59,845 nt of DNA from an uncultured Eubacteriales bacterium. Lineage in GTDB: Bacteria > Bacillota > Clostridia > Oscillospirales > Oscillospiraceae. The notes under the pieces are model-generated. The model saw only the letters and a list, made by a program, of their open reading frames with translations, was not told where the DNA came from and ran no database searches. Below, piece by piece: positions 47,368 to 55,432 of this stretch. Numbering within the stretch: position 1 is the stretch's first letter; every line of letters begins with the position of its first letter. Location: positions 1 through 59,845 of the forward strand of contig ONIN01000010.1 in assembly GCA_900317905.1 (NCBI GenBank). Reading direction: 5' to 3'. The position numbers were made by a program, and so were the translations under genes.

Positions 47368-48642
47368 TCAGAGCCTCCCTCCGGTGATGATGGTGAGAAT
47401 TTCCGGCTCGGTGTAGTACCGGGCGCTGGTGTAGGTCCGCAGCTTGTTGGAGGAGGTGATGACCGCCTTCTTTTTGCACAGCGGGTTATTCATATACATC
47501 AGCGGGCAGATATAGCTGAGCACCACGCCGTATTTCTTCAGGTACACGCTGTCCATGGTCTTTTGAAACTCCTTGATCACCGGGATCGGCGCCGTGAACA
47601 CCGTGGGCACCGCCACCTTGTCCCGGCCGTTTTTCTTCAGTCCCTCTCCCACGGCGTCGGTCCAGTCCTTCAGCTGCTGGAGCGTCATGTGGGGGCAGCC
47701 CACGAAGCAGAGCTGCGGCTTGGCGTTGGGATTTTTCCAGATCACCGGATAGTTCTGCTTCACCCGCTCCAGCTCGGCGTCGTCGATGACGTAGATCTGC
47801 GGGTTCCGGACGATGAGCTTCTCGCCCTGCTCCTTGGCCTCCGGGGTCAGGCCCTCGATGTGGTAGAGGCCCACCGCGCCGTTGGAGGCGGTGGCGGCGC
47901 CGAAGTCCTTGAGATAGGCTTTGTTCTCGTCATCCAGCTCCGTGCCCAGCCAGGGTTCCATGCCCTTGATGTAGGGCACCTCCTCCATGACCTTCATGCC
48001 GATGGCGGAGCCCAGCAGCTGTGCCTCCGGCCGGTTCTTGCACCGGACCTCCACCACCCAGGTGGCCTTTCTGCCCTCGTCCAGCAACAAACCGAACTCC
48101 GGCACATAGCCCAGGATGGAGCCCATCATCTCCAGGATGCCGGAATTCCGGTTGCATCTGGCCCCCAGCACCGAGTTGGCGTAGACCACGGCGGAGCTCT
48201 CCGCCCAGGAGAGGACGTCGCCCTTTTCCGGGATGTTGCCCACCTGATCCAGATAGCAGGCGCAGGAATAGTCATCGTCGCTGGTGATGCCCAGCTTCCG
48301 CAGCTGCGCCTCGAACCGATCCTGGTCGGTGTACATGAATTTTTTGAACACCAGATCCTCCAGCAGGTTGGAGGGCACGTTCTTGTCCAGCGGCTTGGGG
48401 TCGGCGGTGAACTTCTGCCCCTCGGGGATGCCGGCCTCCAGGATCTGATCGTAGAGATCCATCACCGCGCCCAGCGCCTTCAGACCGTAGCTGATGACCG
48501 TGTGGCCGTATTTGCTGGTCACCGGCACCATGCGTTTGGCGTCGAAGGCCTCGCCGTAGAGCACCAGGGTCTTCAGGATCCGCTGCAGCAGCTCGCCCTC
48601 CTCGCCCCGCTCAATTGCCTGCAATCGTTCGTTCAGTTCCAT
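47368..48642 (-). CDS. Aconitase X catalytic (large) subunit
   Basis: 424 residues from the ATG after AAGGAGGG. Family motifs: GHTVISYGLKALGAV, DDDYSCACYLDQVGNIP, WAESSAVVYANSVLGARCNR, GFGLLLDEGRKATW-like (FGLLLDEGRKATWVVE), CFVGCPHMTLQQL and ICPLMYMNNP with the C-terminal Cys. Cys residues for the iron-sulfur cluster are present. The substrate is probably a 3-hydroxyproline or related hydroxy acid rather than phosphomevalonate, since this is a bacterium (inference). Own promoter upstream. Confidence 0.88.
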   Translation of the reverse strand: MELNERLQAIERGEEGELLQRILKTLVLYGEAFDAKRMVPVTSKYGHTVISYGLKALGAVMDLYDQILEAGIPEGQKFTADPKPLDKNVPSNLLEDLVFKKFMYTDQDRFEAQLRKLGITSDDDYSCACYLDQVGNIPEKGDVLSWAESSAVVYANSVLGARCNRNSGILEMMGSILGYVPEFGLLLDEGRKATWVVEVRCKNRPEAQLLGSAIGMKVMEEVPYIKGMEPWLGTELDDENKAYLKDFGAATASNGAVGLYHIEGLTPEAKEQGEKLIVRNPQIYVIDDAELERVKQNYPVIWKNPNAKPQLCFVGCPHMTLQQLKDWTDAVGEGLKKNGRDKVAVPTVFTAPIPVIKEFQKTMDSVYLKKYGVVLSYICPLMYMNNPLCKKKAVITSSNKLRTYTSARYYTEPEILTIITGGRL

Positions 48643-48673
48643 CTGGTTCCCTCCTTGCAGTTTGGTTGGCTCT

Positions 48674-48702
48674 ATTATCCCGCAAGCTGCATGGAAAGTC
48701 AA
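48674..48702 (-). promoter_or_regulatory. Promoter of the aconitase X operon
   Basis: On the minus strand TTGACT, 17 bases, GATAAT. Confidence 0.7.
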
Positions 48703-48802
48703 GGACATTCAGATGTAAAAACGTCGTTTCTTAGACAGATTTTGATAATTGAGACGGTTATTTCCGCCGTTACATCTGTTTCCATTATTTACAAGCCGTT
48801 CA

Positions 48803-48831
48803 TTGACTTTGCCCTGTGCATCTGCTATGAT
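48803..48831 (+). promoter_or_regulatory. Promoter of the radical SAM operon
   Basis: TTGACT, 17 bases, TATGAT, then 35 bases to the start codon. Divergent from the aconitase X promoter. Confidence 0.75.
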
Positions 48832-48866
48832 TTTTTCAATATCATTTCCGAACGGAGGACTTGAAT

Positions 48867-49988
48867 ATGGCAAAGGACATCATTCAGGAGCAAAATTCCA
48901 ATCTGCAGAATCACATCGAATCCGGCGTGGAGAAGATCGTCTCCGACGCCCTGAAGGCCACCCTCAAGGATCCGAAGCAGAGCGCCTTTTTCCTCCGCTT
49001 TGCCGCCGCCACGAGAAAGGCATCCAAACGCAGACAGGAGCTGGAGGAGCAGGGGGAGCACATGCCCGCCTTCCTGATCGCCAGCATCACCAGCTACTGC
49101 AACCTCCACTGTGCCGGCTGCTATGCCAGAAGCATCCACTCCGCCTCGGATGAGGAGCCGGTGGATCAGCTCTCGGGTGAGCAGTGGCAGAGCATCTTCC
49201 AGCAGGCCGACGAGCTGGGCGTGAGCTTCATCATGCTGGCCGGCGGCGAGCCCATGCTGAGAAAAGACGTCATGGAGGCCGCGGGCAATACCCCCAACAT
49301 CCTCTTCCCCATCTTCACCAACGGCACCTACTTCAACCAGCGCTACATCGACCTCTTCGACCGCTGTCGGAATCTGGTGCCGGTGCTGAGCATTGAGGGC
49401 GGCGAGGCGGCCACCGACAACCGCCGCGGCAAGGGCATGTATGAAAAGCTGCTGAAGCTCATGGACGGCTTCAAAGCGCGGGGCCAGCTCTACGGTGCCT
49501 CCATCACCGTCACCAGAGAGAACTATCAGGAGGTCACCTCCCCCGAATTTCTGGAGGTGCTGGTGTACCGGGGCTGCCGGCTGGTGATCTATGTGGAGTT
49601 CGTGCCCATGAACGACGGCGAGGCCCATCTGGCGCCGAGAGAGGAAGAGCGCGCCTTCATCGCCCAGCGGATCGAGACCGTCCGCAGCGGCAGAGAGGAC
49701 GTGATCCTGCTGTCCTTCCCCGGCGACGAGCTGGAGATGGGCGGCTGCATGGCCGGCGGCAGAGAGTTTTTCCATATCAACTCCCACGGCGGCGCGGAGC
49801 CCTGCCCCTTCTCCCCTTACTCCGACGTGAACGTGCGGGACACCTCTTTGAGAGAGGCCCTCAGCTCGCCGCTGTTCCGGGCACTGCGCACCGAAGGACT
49901 GCTGGAGGGTGAGCACGACGGCGGCTGCGTCCTCTATGCCAAGCGGGAGCAGGTCATGCAGCTTTTGAATCGAAACAGCGAGGACTGA
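48867..49988 (+). CDS. Radical SAM protein with SPASM-like C-terminus
   Basis: 373 residues from the ATG after GGAGG; a TTG two codons upstream is too close. The radical SAM cluster motif is C78-NLH-C82-AG-C85. AGGEPML and VEFVPMN follow in the usual places. The C-terminal region has EMGGCMAGGREFFHINSHGG, CPFSPYSD and GGCVLYAK, a Cys pattern for a second iron-sulfur cluster. An 80-residue helical extension precedes the barrel. The substrate is unknown. The gene ends 3 bases before a small partner gene. Confidence 0.88.
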   Translation: MAKDIIQEQNSNLQNHIESGVEKIVSDALKATLKDPKQSAFFLRFAAATRKASKRRQELEEQGEHMPAFLIASITSYCNLHCAGCYARSIHSASDEEPVDQLSGEQWQSIFQQADELGVSFIMLAGGEPMLRKDVMEAAGNTPNILFPIFTNGTYFNQRYIDLFDRCRNLVPVLSIEGGEAATDNRRGKGMYEKLLKLMDGFKARGQLYGASITVTRENYQEVTSPEFLEVLVYRGCRLVIYVEFVPMNDGEAHLAPREEERAFIAQRIETVRSGREDVILLSFPGDELEMGGCMAGGREFFHINSHGGAEPCPFSPYSDVNVRDTSLREALSSPLFRALRTEGLLEGEHDGGCVLYAKREQVMQLLNRNSED

Positions 49989-49991
49989 ACC

Positions 49992-50441
49992 ATGGAGATC
50001 AACTACGATGATCTGACGGAGGACTTCCTGGAGCGGGAATACTTCGTTCTGGATCTGCTGCCGGAGCAGGTGCCCGCGGGCAGCCGGGGGCAGTACTTCA
50101 AAATCGAGGAATACTGGCGTTTGAGCGGCGAAAAGGAAAAGCTGCTGGAGCGGTTTTTCCGGATCCTTTTGAAGCTGAACTGCTATTACGACTTCGACGT
50201 GCTCTGGCTGGACAGGCCGGTGCACAATCCGAACCCTTCCGAGCTGCTGCGGTATCTGATGAATCTTCTGGCGCCGCGGCAGGAACCGCTGCGGATCTTC
50301 CTCGACGACGACAGCGCCATGTTGCATCTGATCGCGGACGATCTGTATCTCACGGTCTACGGCCCCGATGAACGGCTGCAGGGGATCCTGACAGAGCTCG
50401 CCAGATCCGAAGGCTTGTTTTTCTGGCAGCCGCCCCAATAA
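49992..50441 (+). CDS. Small acidic partner of the radical SAM protein (149 aa)
   Basis: 149 residues, acidic and rich in Leu, Tyr, Phe and Asp (DDLTEDFLEREYFVLDLLPE; LLKLNCYYDFDVLWLDRP). It begins 3 bases after the radical SAM stop and shares its terminator. No family recognised. Size and coupling would fit a substrate carrier or recognition protein, but nothing in the sequence proves it. Confidence 0.65.
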   Translation: MEINYDDLTEDFLEREYFVLDLLPEQVPAGSRGQYFKIEEYWRLSGEKEKLLERFFRILLKLNCYYDFDVLWLDRPVHNPNPSELLRYLMNLLAPRQEPLRIFLDDDSAMLHLIADDLYLTVYGPDERLQGILTELARSEGLFFWQPPQ

Positions 50442-50444
50442 GCA

Positions 50445-50479
50445 AAAACGCGTTGCAGAGATCTGCAACGCGTTTTCTT
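50445..50479 (+). terminator. Terminator of the radical SAM operon
   Basis: AAAACGCGTTGCAGA and TCTGCAACGCGTTTT form a perfect stem, followed by CTTTTC. It also faces the convergent feo operon. Confidence 0.92.
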
Positions 50480-50480
50480 T

Positions 50481-50648
50481 TCAGGGATCACAATGCTCGC
50501 ATTTGCTGCATTTGGGCTGGTTTTTGTGGTCGCAGCAGCTCTGGCCGCAGCCGTGGCAGCTGCTGCCGCTCTTTCGATTCGCCAGCCAGAAGGCGAACAC
50601 CAGCAGCGCCGCCACCGCGACGAGCAGGATCCAGTCGATGAGTTTCAT
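50481..50648 (-). CDS. FeoB-associated Cys-rich membrane protein (55 aa)
   Basis: 55 residues: one membrane helix (LIDWILLVAVAALLVFAFWL) and a Cys-rich tail (CHGCGQSCC, then CSKCEHC). This is the FeoB_associated type found behind feoB in Firmicutes. It may pass or sense Fe(II) at the membrane. The gene lies 12 bases after feoB. Confidence 0.88.
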   Translation of the reverse strand: MKLIDWILLVAVAALLVFAFWLANRKSGSSCHGCGQSCCDHKNQPKCSKCEHCDP

Positions 50649-50660
50649 GGCTGTTCCTCC

Positions 50661-53003
50661 TCAGACCAGCATCAGGATCAGCCGCAGCACCAGTGCCGCC
50701 AGCCAGGCCACCACGCACTGCCAGACCACCACACCGGCGGCCCAGCCCCGACCCAATTCTCTGCGGATGGACGCGATGGCCGCCACGCAGGGGGTATAGA
50801 GCAGGCTGAACACCAGCAGCACCCCGGCGGTGGCCGGTGTGAGGATGGCGCCCACGCCGCCGCCCGCCTTGAAAAGCACCTCCATGACGGAGACCACGCT
50901 CTCCTTGGCCATGAAGCCGGAGATCAGCGACGTGACGATGCGCCAGTCGCCCAGACCCAGCGGCTTCAGCAGCGGCACGAACACGCCGGCGATAGCCGCC
51001 ATGATGCTCTGGGAGGAATCCTCCGTCAGGGCGAAGTGGAGATCGAAGCTCTGGAGGAACCAGATCACCACGGTCGCGATCAGGATGACGCTGAAGGCCC
51101 GCTGCAGAAAGTCCTTGGCCTTGTCCCACATCAGCTGCAGGGTGTTGCGGATGCTGGGGAGCCGGTAGGTGGGCAGCTCCATGACAAAGGGCACCGCCTC
51201 GCCCTTGAACAGGGTCTTTTTATACAGCAGCGCCGCCAGAATGCCGGAGAGGATGCCCAGCACGTAGAGGCCGATCATGATGAGGCCGCCCTTCCCCGGG
51301 AAGAACATGCTGACGAAAAAGCCGTAGATGGGCAGCTTCGCCGTGCAGCTCATGAAGGGGGTCAGGAGGATGGTCATTTTCCGGTCCCGCTCGCTGGGGA
51401 GGGTCCTCGTAGACATCACCGCCGGCACCGAACAGCCGAAGCCGATCAGCAGCGGCACGATGCTGCGGCCGGAGAGGCCCAGCTTCCGGAAGAGCTTATC
51501 CATGAAGAAGGCCACGCGCGCGATGTAGCCGCTGTCCTCCAGCAGGGACAGGAAGAAGAACATGGTCACCACGATGGGCAGGAAGCTCAAAACGCTCCCC
51601 ACGCCCTCGAAGATGCCTCCGATGATGAGACCGTGGAGCACCTCGTTGACCCCGGCGGCGGTCATGGCGGCGTCCACCAGCTCGGTGAGGGCGCCGATGC
51701 CCATTTCCATCAGCTCCTGGAGCCAGGCGCCGATGACGTTGAAGGTGAGATAGAACACCAGGCCCATGATGCCGATGAACACCGGCAGGGCCGTGTATTT
51801 TCCGGTTAAGATCTGATCCAGCTTCTGGCTGCGGACATGCTCCTTGCTCTCATGGGGCTTCTGGACACAGGCGGTGCAGACCCGGTCGATGAAGGTAAAG
51901 CGCATATCCGCGATGGCAGCGGCCCGGTCGAGGCCCCGCTCCGCCTCCATCTGGAGGGTGATGTGCTCCAGGGTCTCCAGCTCGTTCTGATCCAGCTTCA
52001 GGCGCCGGATGATCTGCTGATCCCCCTCGATGGCCTTGCTGGCGGAAAACCGCAGCGGCAGGCCCGCCTCTCTGGCGTGGTCGGCGATCAGACTCTGCAC
52101 CGCGTGGAGACAGCGGTGCACTGCGCCGCCGTGGTCCTCCTCGCCGCAGAAGTCCTGATCCACCGGGCACTCCTGGAAGTGCGCCACGTGGAGCGCGTGG
52201 GTCACCAGCTCGTCCACGCCCTGATTCTTCGAGGCGGAGATCGGCACCACCGGCACGCCCAGCATCTCTTCCATGCGGTTGACGTCGATGAAGCCGCCGT
52301 TGCCCACCACCTCGTCCATCATGTTCAGCGCCACCACCATGGGGCGGCCCATCTCCAGCAGCTGCATGGTGAGAGACAGGTTTCGCTCAATGTTCGTGGC
52401 GTCTACGATATCAATGATGCCGTGGGGCTTTTCGTTCAGCACAAAATCCCGGCTCACCAGCTCCTCCCCGGAATAGGGGGACATGGAGTAAATGCCCGGC
52501 AGGTCGGTGATGCGGGTGTTCTTCTCCCCCCGGATGACGCCGTCCTTCCGATCCACGGTAACGCCGGGGAAGTTGCCCACGTGCTGGTTGGAGCCGGTGA
52601 GCTGGTTGAACAGGGTGGTCTTGCCGCAGTTCTGGTTGCCCACCAGGGCAAAGGTCAGCATGGTGTCCTCCGGCAGCGGGGTGCCCTCCCCCTTCAGATG
52701 GTGGATGCCCGGCTCGCCGATGGCAGGGTGGGCCGTGGGCCGCTTGGGTCTGGTGATCTCCGCGTTCTCGCTGGGATGCTCCAGCTTCGTGACGCCGATC
52801 TGCTCGGCCTCCGCCAGCCGCAGGGTCAGCTCATATCCGTGGATCCGAAGCTCGATGGGGTCGCCCAATGGCGCATACCGCACCACCGTGACCTCCGCCC
52901 CCGGGATCACGCCCATATCCAGAAAGTGCTGCCGCAGGGCGCCGGCGCCGCCGACGGTGTTGATCCGGGCGCTCTCGCCGATTTTCAAGTCTCTCAGTGT
53001 CAT
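50661..53003 (-). CDS. feoB: Ferrous iron transporter with fused FeoA and FeoB
   Basis: 780 residues. Residues 1-75 are an FeoA SH3-like domain (LRDLKIGESARINTVGGAGA). The G domain follows with G1 GNQNCGKTT (122-130), DLPG (167-170) and NMMD. Membrane helices with the two gate motifs (GFGCSVPAVMSTRTL; ISGFMAKESVVS) complete FeoB. The ATG at 53003 is preferred because AGGAG is at a proper distance; an ATG at 53012 is too close. It imports Fe(II), in keeping with anaerobic life and the Fe-S enzymes encoded around it. Confidence 0.95.
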   Translation of the reverse strand: MTLRDLKIGESARINTVGGAGALRQHFLDMGVIPGAEVTVVRYAPLGDPIELRIHGYELTLRLAEAEQIGVTKLEHPSENAEITRPKRPTAHPAIGEPGIHHLKGEGTPLPEDTMLTFALVGNQNCGKTTLFNQLTGSNQHVGNFPGVTVDRKDGVIRGEKNTRITDLPGIYSMSPYSGEELVSRDFVLNEKPHGIIDIVDATNIERNLSLTMQLLEMGRPMVVALNMMDEVVGNGGFIDVNRMEEMLGVPVVPISASKNQGVDELVTHALHVAHFQECPVDQDFCGEEDHGGAVHRCLHAVQSLIADHAREAGLPLRFSASKAIEGDQQIIRRLKLDQNELETLEHITLQMEAERGLDRAAAIADMRFTFIDRVCTACVQKPHESKEHVRSQKLDQILTGKYTALPVFIGIMGLVFYLTFNVIGAWLQELMEMGIGALTELVDAAMTAAGVNEVLHGLIIGGIFEGVGSVLSFLPIVVTMFFFLSLLEDSGYIARVAFFMDKLFRKLGLSGRSIVPLLIGFGCSVPAVMSTRTLPSERDRKMTILLTPFMSCTAKLPIYGFFVSMFFPGKGGLIMIGLYVLGILSGILAALLYKKTLFKGEAVPFVMELPTYRLPSIRNTLQLMWDKAKDFLQRAFSVILIATVVIWFLQSFDLHFALTEDSSQSIMAAIAGVFVPLLKPLGLGDWRIVTSLISGFMAKESVVSVMEVLFKAGGGVGAILTPATAGVLLVFSLLYTPCVAAIASIRRELGRGWAAGVVVWQCVVAWLAALVLRLILMLV

Positions 53004-53052
53004 GGGTCTCATGCTCCTGTTAGTTTTGTCTAAACGGATCATTTCCAGGTGC

Positions 53053-53081
53053 AGTATGCCACAGGTAACTCCAATTGTCAA
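53053..53081 (-). promoter_or_regulatory. feo operon promoter
   Basis: On the minus strand TTGACA, 17 bases, CATACT. No clear Fur or DtxR box was identified. Confidence 0.65.
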
Positions 53082-53169
53082 CAGGAATCGGCAAGATTTT
53101 TCCCGAAAAAGACGCGAAGTTCCGGGAACAGCCGGAGCTTCGCGCAGTGTTTGAAATTGTCCAAAATGA

Positions 53170-53574
53170 TCAGACTGTCGTGGGGTTCGCCCCGGGGAGG
53201 GCGTCCACCGCCAGCTTCACCGGCAGCTTTGACAGCTCATAGAGAAACACACCGGCGGCGCTGCCGAGGATCGGCGCCAGCGTGGGGTTTTTGATCCGCT
53301 TTCTCGCCAGCTCCGCGCAGACCACGCCGGTCATGGCGCTGAGACAGATGTCCGCCACGGCCTCGGCGCACTCGGTGCCGGTGATGTCACGGCTGCGGTA
53401 CTTCTTCGCCTCGTCCACGATCCGAAAGGCTGCGGAGATCACTGCCGCGGCCACGGATTTTGAGATCTGCGCCATGTTCACAGCCGCGTAGACCGCGGTG
53501 CCCCGCAGAGCCTCCACGCCTGCATCCGCAGCGGCGTCCAGAAAAATGGCCTTCCGCGCTTCCCTGGTATCCAT
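53170..53574 (-). CDS. Small-residue-rich helical protein, unknown (134 aa)
   Basis: Starts at the ATG after GGGAGGAA. Ala-rich with glycine-zipper-like segments (LRGTAVYAAVNMAQISKSVA; LAPILGSAAGVFLYELSKLP), so it is probably membrane-associated. No family recognised. It lies between the feo promoter and a strong leftward terminator. Confidence 0.6.
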   Translation of the reverse strand: MDTREARKAIFLDAAADAGVEALRGTAVYAAVNMAQISKSVAAAVISAAFRIVDEAKKYRSRDITGTECAEAVADICLSAMTGVVCAELARKRIKNPTLAPILGSAAGVFLYELSKLPVKLAVDALPGANPTTV

Positions 53575-53698
53575 AAAGATTCCTCCCGTTTTTTTTCTCA
53601 GTATACCACATTCTGTTCCGATGGGAAAGACAGTTTTTCGGCGTGAGGTTCCAATGGAGGTTCCCATTTCGCGATAAACTGGAGTTTGCTGATCCATG

Positions 53699-53736
53699 AA
53701 AAAACCACCATGGGAGTAAATCCCCATGGTGGTTGT
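53699..53736 (-). terminator. Terminator of the flavin reductase gene
   Basis: On the minus strand CAACCACCATGGGG pairs with CTCCCATGGTGGTT, followed by TTTTTTC. Confidence 0.9.
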
Positions 53737-53749
53737 CCGGTATCACTGT

Positions 53750-54319
53750 TTACTTCTGCATGTACTCCATTCCGACGTCCCAGGCCTGGCCCAGGTGCTC
53801 GCCGACAGCATAGTAGCCGTTGCGCATCTGGTCGAAGAGGAAGGTGTTCAGCTTGCCGGAGTCGATCTCGCCCTTCTCGTCCAGCACCTTTTCATCCGCC
53901 AGCACGTTGACGATCCTGCCGATCACTCTCAGGCCGTAGGGCTCGTCCTCGAACCGCTCCACCACGCACTCCAGGGTCAGCGGGAATTCCGTCACCACCG
54001 GGGCGTCCACGTGCTCGCTCTTCACCGCGTGGAGGCCGGTCTTTGCAAACTTGTCCGGGTACTGGGTGCCGGAGGCGGTGCCCAGATAGTCGCACTCCTT
54101 GATGGTGTCCACGCCCGGCACCGCCAGGGTGAAGGCGCCGCGGGCTTTCAAATTGGCGACGGTCTTGTGCTCGGCTTCCAGATTCAGCGCCACCATGTCC
54201 TCGGCGCAGATGCCGCCCCAGGCCATGGCCATCTGGTCCACGGAGCCGTCCTCGTTGTAGGTGCCGATCATGTACACCGGCATGGCAAACAGATAGGGTT
54301 TTACACCAAAGCTTTTCAT
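53750..54319 (-). CDS. Flavin reductase family protein
   Basis: 189 residues. FMN-binding split-barrel fold with PVYMIGTYNEDGSVDQMAMA, GGICAEDMVALNLEAEHKT, GAFTLAVPGVDTIKECDYLG and a VVERFEDEPYGLRVIGRI strand. Such proteins reduce or carry FMN for partner oxidoreductases. It lies 22 bases downstream of the NADPH-FMN reductase gene, in the same operon. Confidence 0.88.
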   Translation of the reverse strand: MKSFGVKPYLFAMPVYMIGTYNEDGSVDQMAMAWGGICAEDMVALNLEAEHKTVANLKARGAFTLAVPGVDTIKECDYLGTASGTQYPDKFAKTGLHAVKSEHVDAPVVTEFPLTLECVVERFEDEPYGLRVIGRIVNVLADEKVLDEKGEIDSGKLNTFLFDQMRNGYYAVGEHLGQAWDVGMEYMQK

Positions 54320-54341
54320 GGTTCAGATTCCTTTCCAAAGA

Positions 54342-54890
54342 TTATTGAATGGAGCGGCCCAGCTCGTAAGCCTGCTGCAGCTCCGGTTTTCCGTCGATGT
54401 CCCCCGGCTGGGTCACCCAGCCGCAGAGGATCTTGCCCAGGCTCTTCCAGCCGATGTGCTGCTCCAGGTGGTCGTACCAGTGCTCGCTCTCCTCAAAGCC
54501 GGCGCCCTCGGCGGCCATGATCAAAACGCTCTCCTTCTTGGGGTTGCGGTAGTTGGGATCGCACTCCGCCACGGCGAACAGCCGATCGAAGGCGGTCTTC
54601 AGCTGGCCGGAGATGAACCAGTAAAACAGCGGCGACGCCAGCACCACCACATCGGCCTCCTTGTAGACCGGGTAGATCTTCGCCATGTCGTCCTTCTGGA
54701 CGCAGGGACATTCCGCCCCCTTGCCGCCCTGCCAGCAGCCGAGACAGCCGCGGATGTTCATGCTGTTTAAGTGAAACTCCGTGACGGTGTTCCCAGCCGC
54801 CTCCGCGCCCAGACGAAACTGCTTCGTCAGGGCCGAGGTGTTGCCGTTTTTCCGGGGACTGCCGTTGAGGATCACGATCTTCTTTGCCAT
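54342..54890 (-). CDS. NADPH-dependent FMN reductase / flavodoxin-like protein
   Basis: 182 residues from the ATG after GGAGGAA. Flavodoxin-like with phosphate loop LNGSPRKNGNTSAL, a MNIRGCLGCWQGGKGAECPC Cys motif and SPLFYWFISGQLKTAFDR. First gene of the two-gene flavin operon under the HxlR palindrome. A Cys pair near the flavin suggests redox or thiol sensitivity. Confidence 0.9.
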   Translation of the reverse strand: MAKKIVILNGSPRKNGNTSALTKQFRLGAEAAGNTVTEFHLNSMNIRGCLGCWQGGKGAECPCVQKDDMAKIYPVYKEADVVVLASPLFYWFISGQLKTAFDRLFAVAECDPNYRNPKKESVLIMAAEGAGFEESEHWYDHLEQHIGWKSLGKILCGWVTQPGDIDGKPELQQAYELGRSIQ

Positions 54891-54952
54891 TTTTCTTCCT
54901 CCCGCTTGCAATTTGGATGATTCTATGGTAGCATACATCCAGAACAAAATTC

Positions 54953-54979
54953 AAGTACCTACATGAATGTAAGGTACTT
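54953..54979. promoter_or_regulatory. 27-bp operator palindrome for the HxlR regulator
   Basis: AAGTACCTACAT and ATGTAAGGTACTT form a near-perfect dyad with one unmatched base. It overlaps the leftward promoter (TTGAAT region) and the leader of hxlR, so it probably controls both genes. Confidence 0.75.
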
Positions 54980-54993
54980 ACTTGGAGGAAAGT

Positions 54994-55326
54994 ATGAGCG
55001 ACCGGAAGATTGAAAACGCGAACTATGAAGAGACCGGCTACTGCTACACCCTGTCGCTGATCGCCGGGAAATACAAGCCCGTGATCCTCTACTGTCTGAT
55101 GGAGTATGAGCCGGTGCGGTTCAACGAGATGCAGCGGTATCTGGGCAAGGTGGCGGACAAGACCCTGAGCCAGAATCTGAAGGAGCTGGAGCGGGACGGC
55201 CTGATCCACCGGGAGATGTATCCCGAGGTGCCGCCGAAGGTGGAGTACACCCTGACCCCGCGGGGCGCCTCGCTGGTGGCGGTGCTGGACAAGCTCTGCG
55301 ACTGGGGCATGGAAAACCGACCCTGA
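54994..55326 (+). CDS. HxlR-family transcriptional regulator
   Basis: 110 residues from the ATG after TTGGAGG. A typical HxlR winged helix: TLSLIAGKYKPVILYCLME, RFNEMQRYLGKVADKTLSQN, LKELERDGLIHREMYPEVPP, VEYTLTPRG. Members sense aldehydes, quinones or oxidants, often through one Cys; here a Cys lies in GYCYTLS near residue 18. Divergent from the flavin operon. Confidence 0.93.
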   Translation: MSDRKIENANYEETGYCYTLSLIAGKYKPVILYCLMEYEPVRFNEMQRYLGKVADKTLSQNLKELERDGLIHREMYPEVPPKVEYTLTPRGASLVAVLDKLCDWGMENRP

Positions 55327-55330
55327 ATAC

Positions 55331-55357
55331 GCGCCGCAGGCTATGCGGCGCTTTTTT
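55331..55357 (+). terminator. Terminator of hxlR
   Basis: GCGCCGCA and TGCGGCGC pair, then TTTTTT. Confidence 0.92.
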
Positions 55358-55372
55358 CAGCCGTTTTTCAGA

Positions 55373-55401
55373 TTGCAATTCCCTTTTATCAATGGTAGAA
55401 T
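55373..55401 (+). promoter_or_regulatory. Promoter of the large surface protein gene
   Basis: TTGCAA, 17 bases, TAGAAT, with the gene start 31 bases further on. Confidence 0.65.
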
Positions 55402-55432
55402 GAAACCTGAAAAAAATTCGGGAGGAAATCAC

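Noticed and set aside
47368-48642. Glycine/betaine reductase component
   Set aside because: The WAESSAVVYANSVLGAR motif and coupled swivel-domain subunit are those of aconitase X.
48825-50468. Open frame of 547 codons opposite the radical SAM operon
   Set aside because: Antisense to a gene with an intact cluster motif and promoter.
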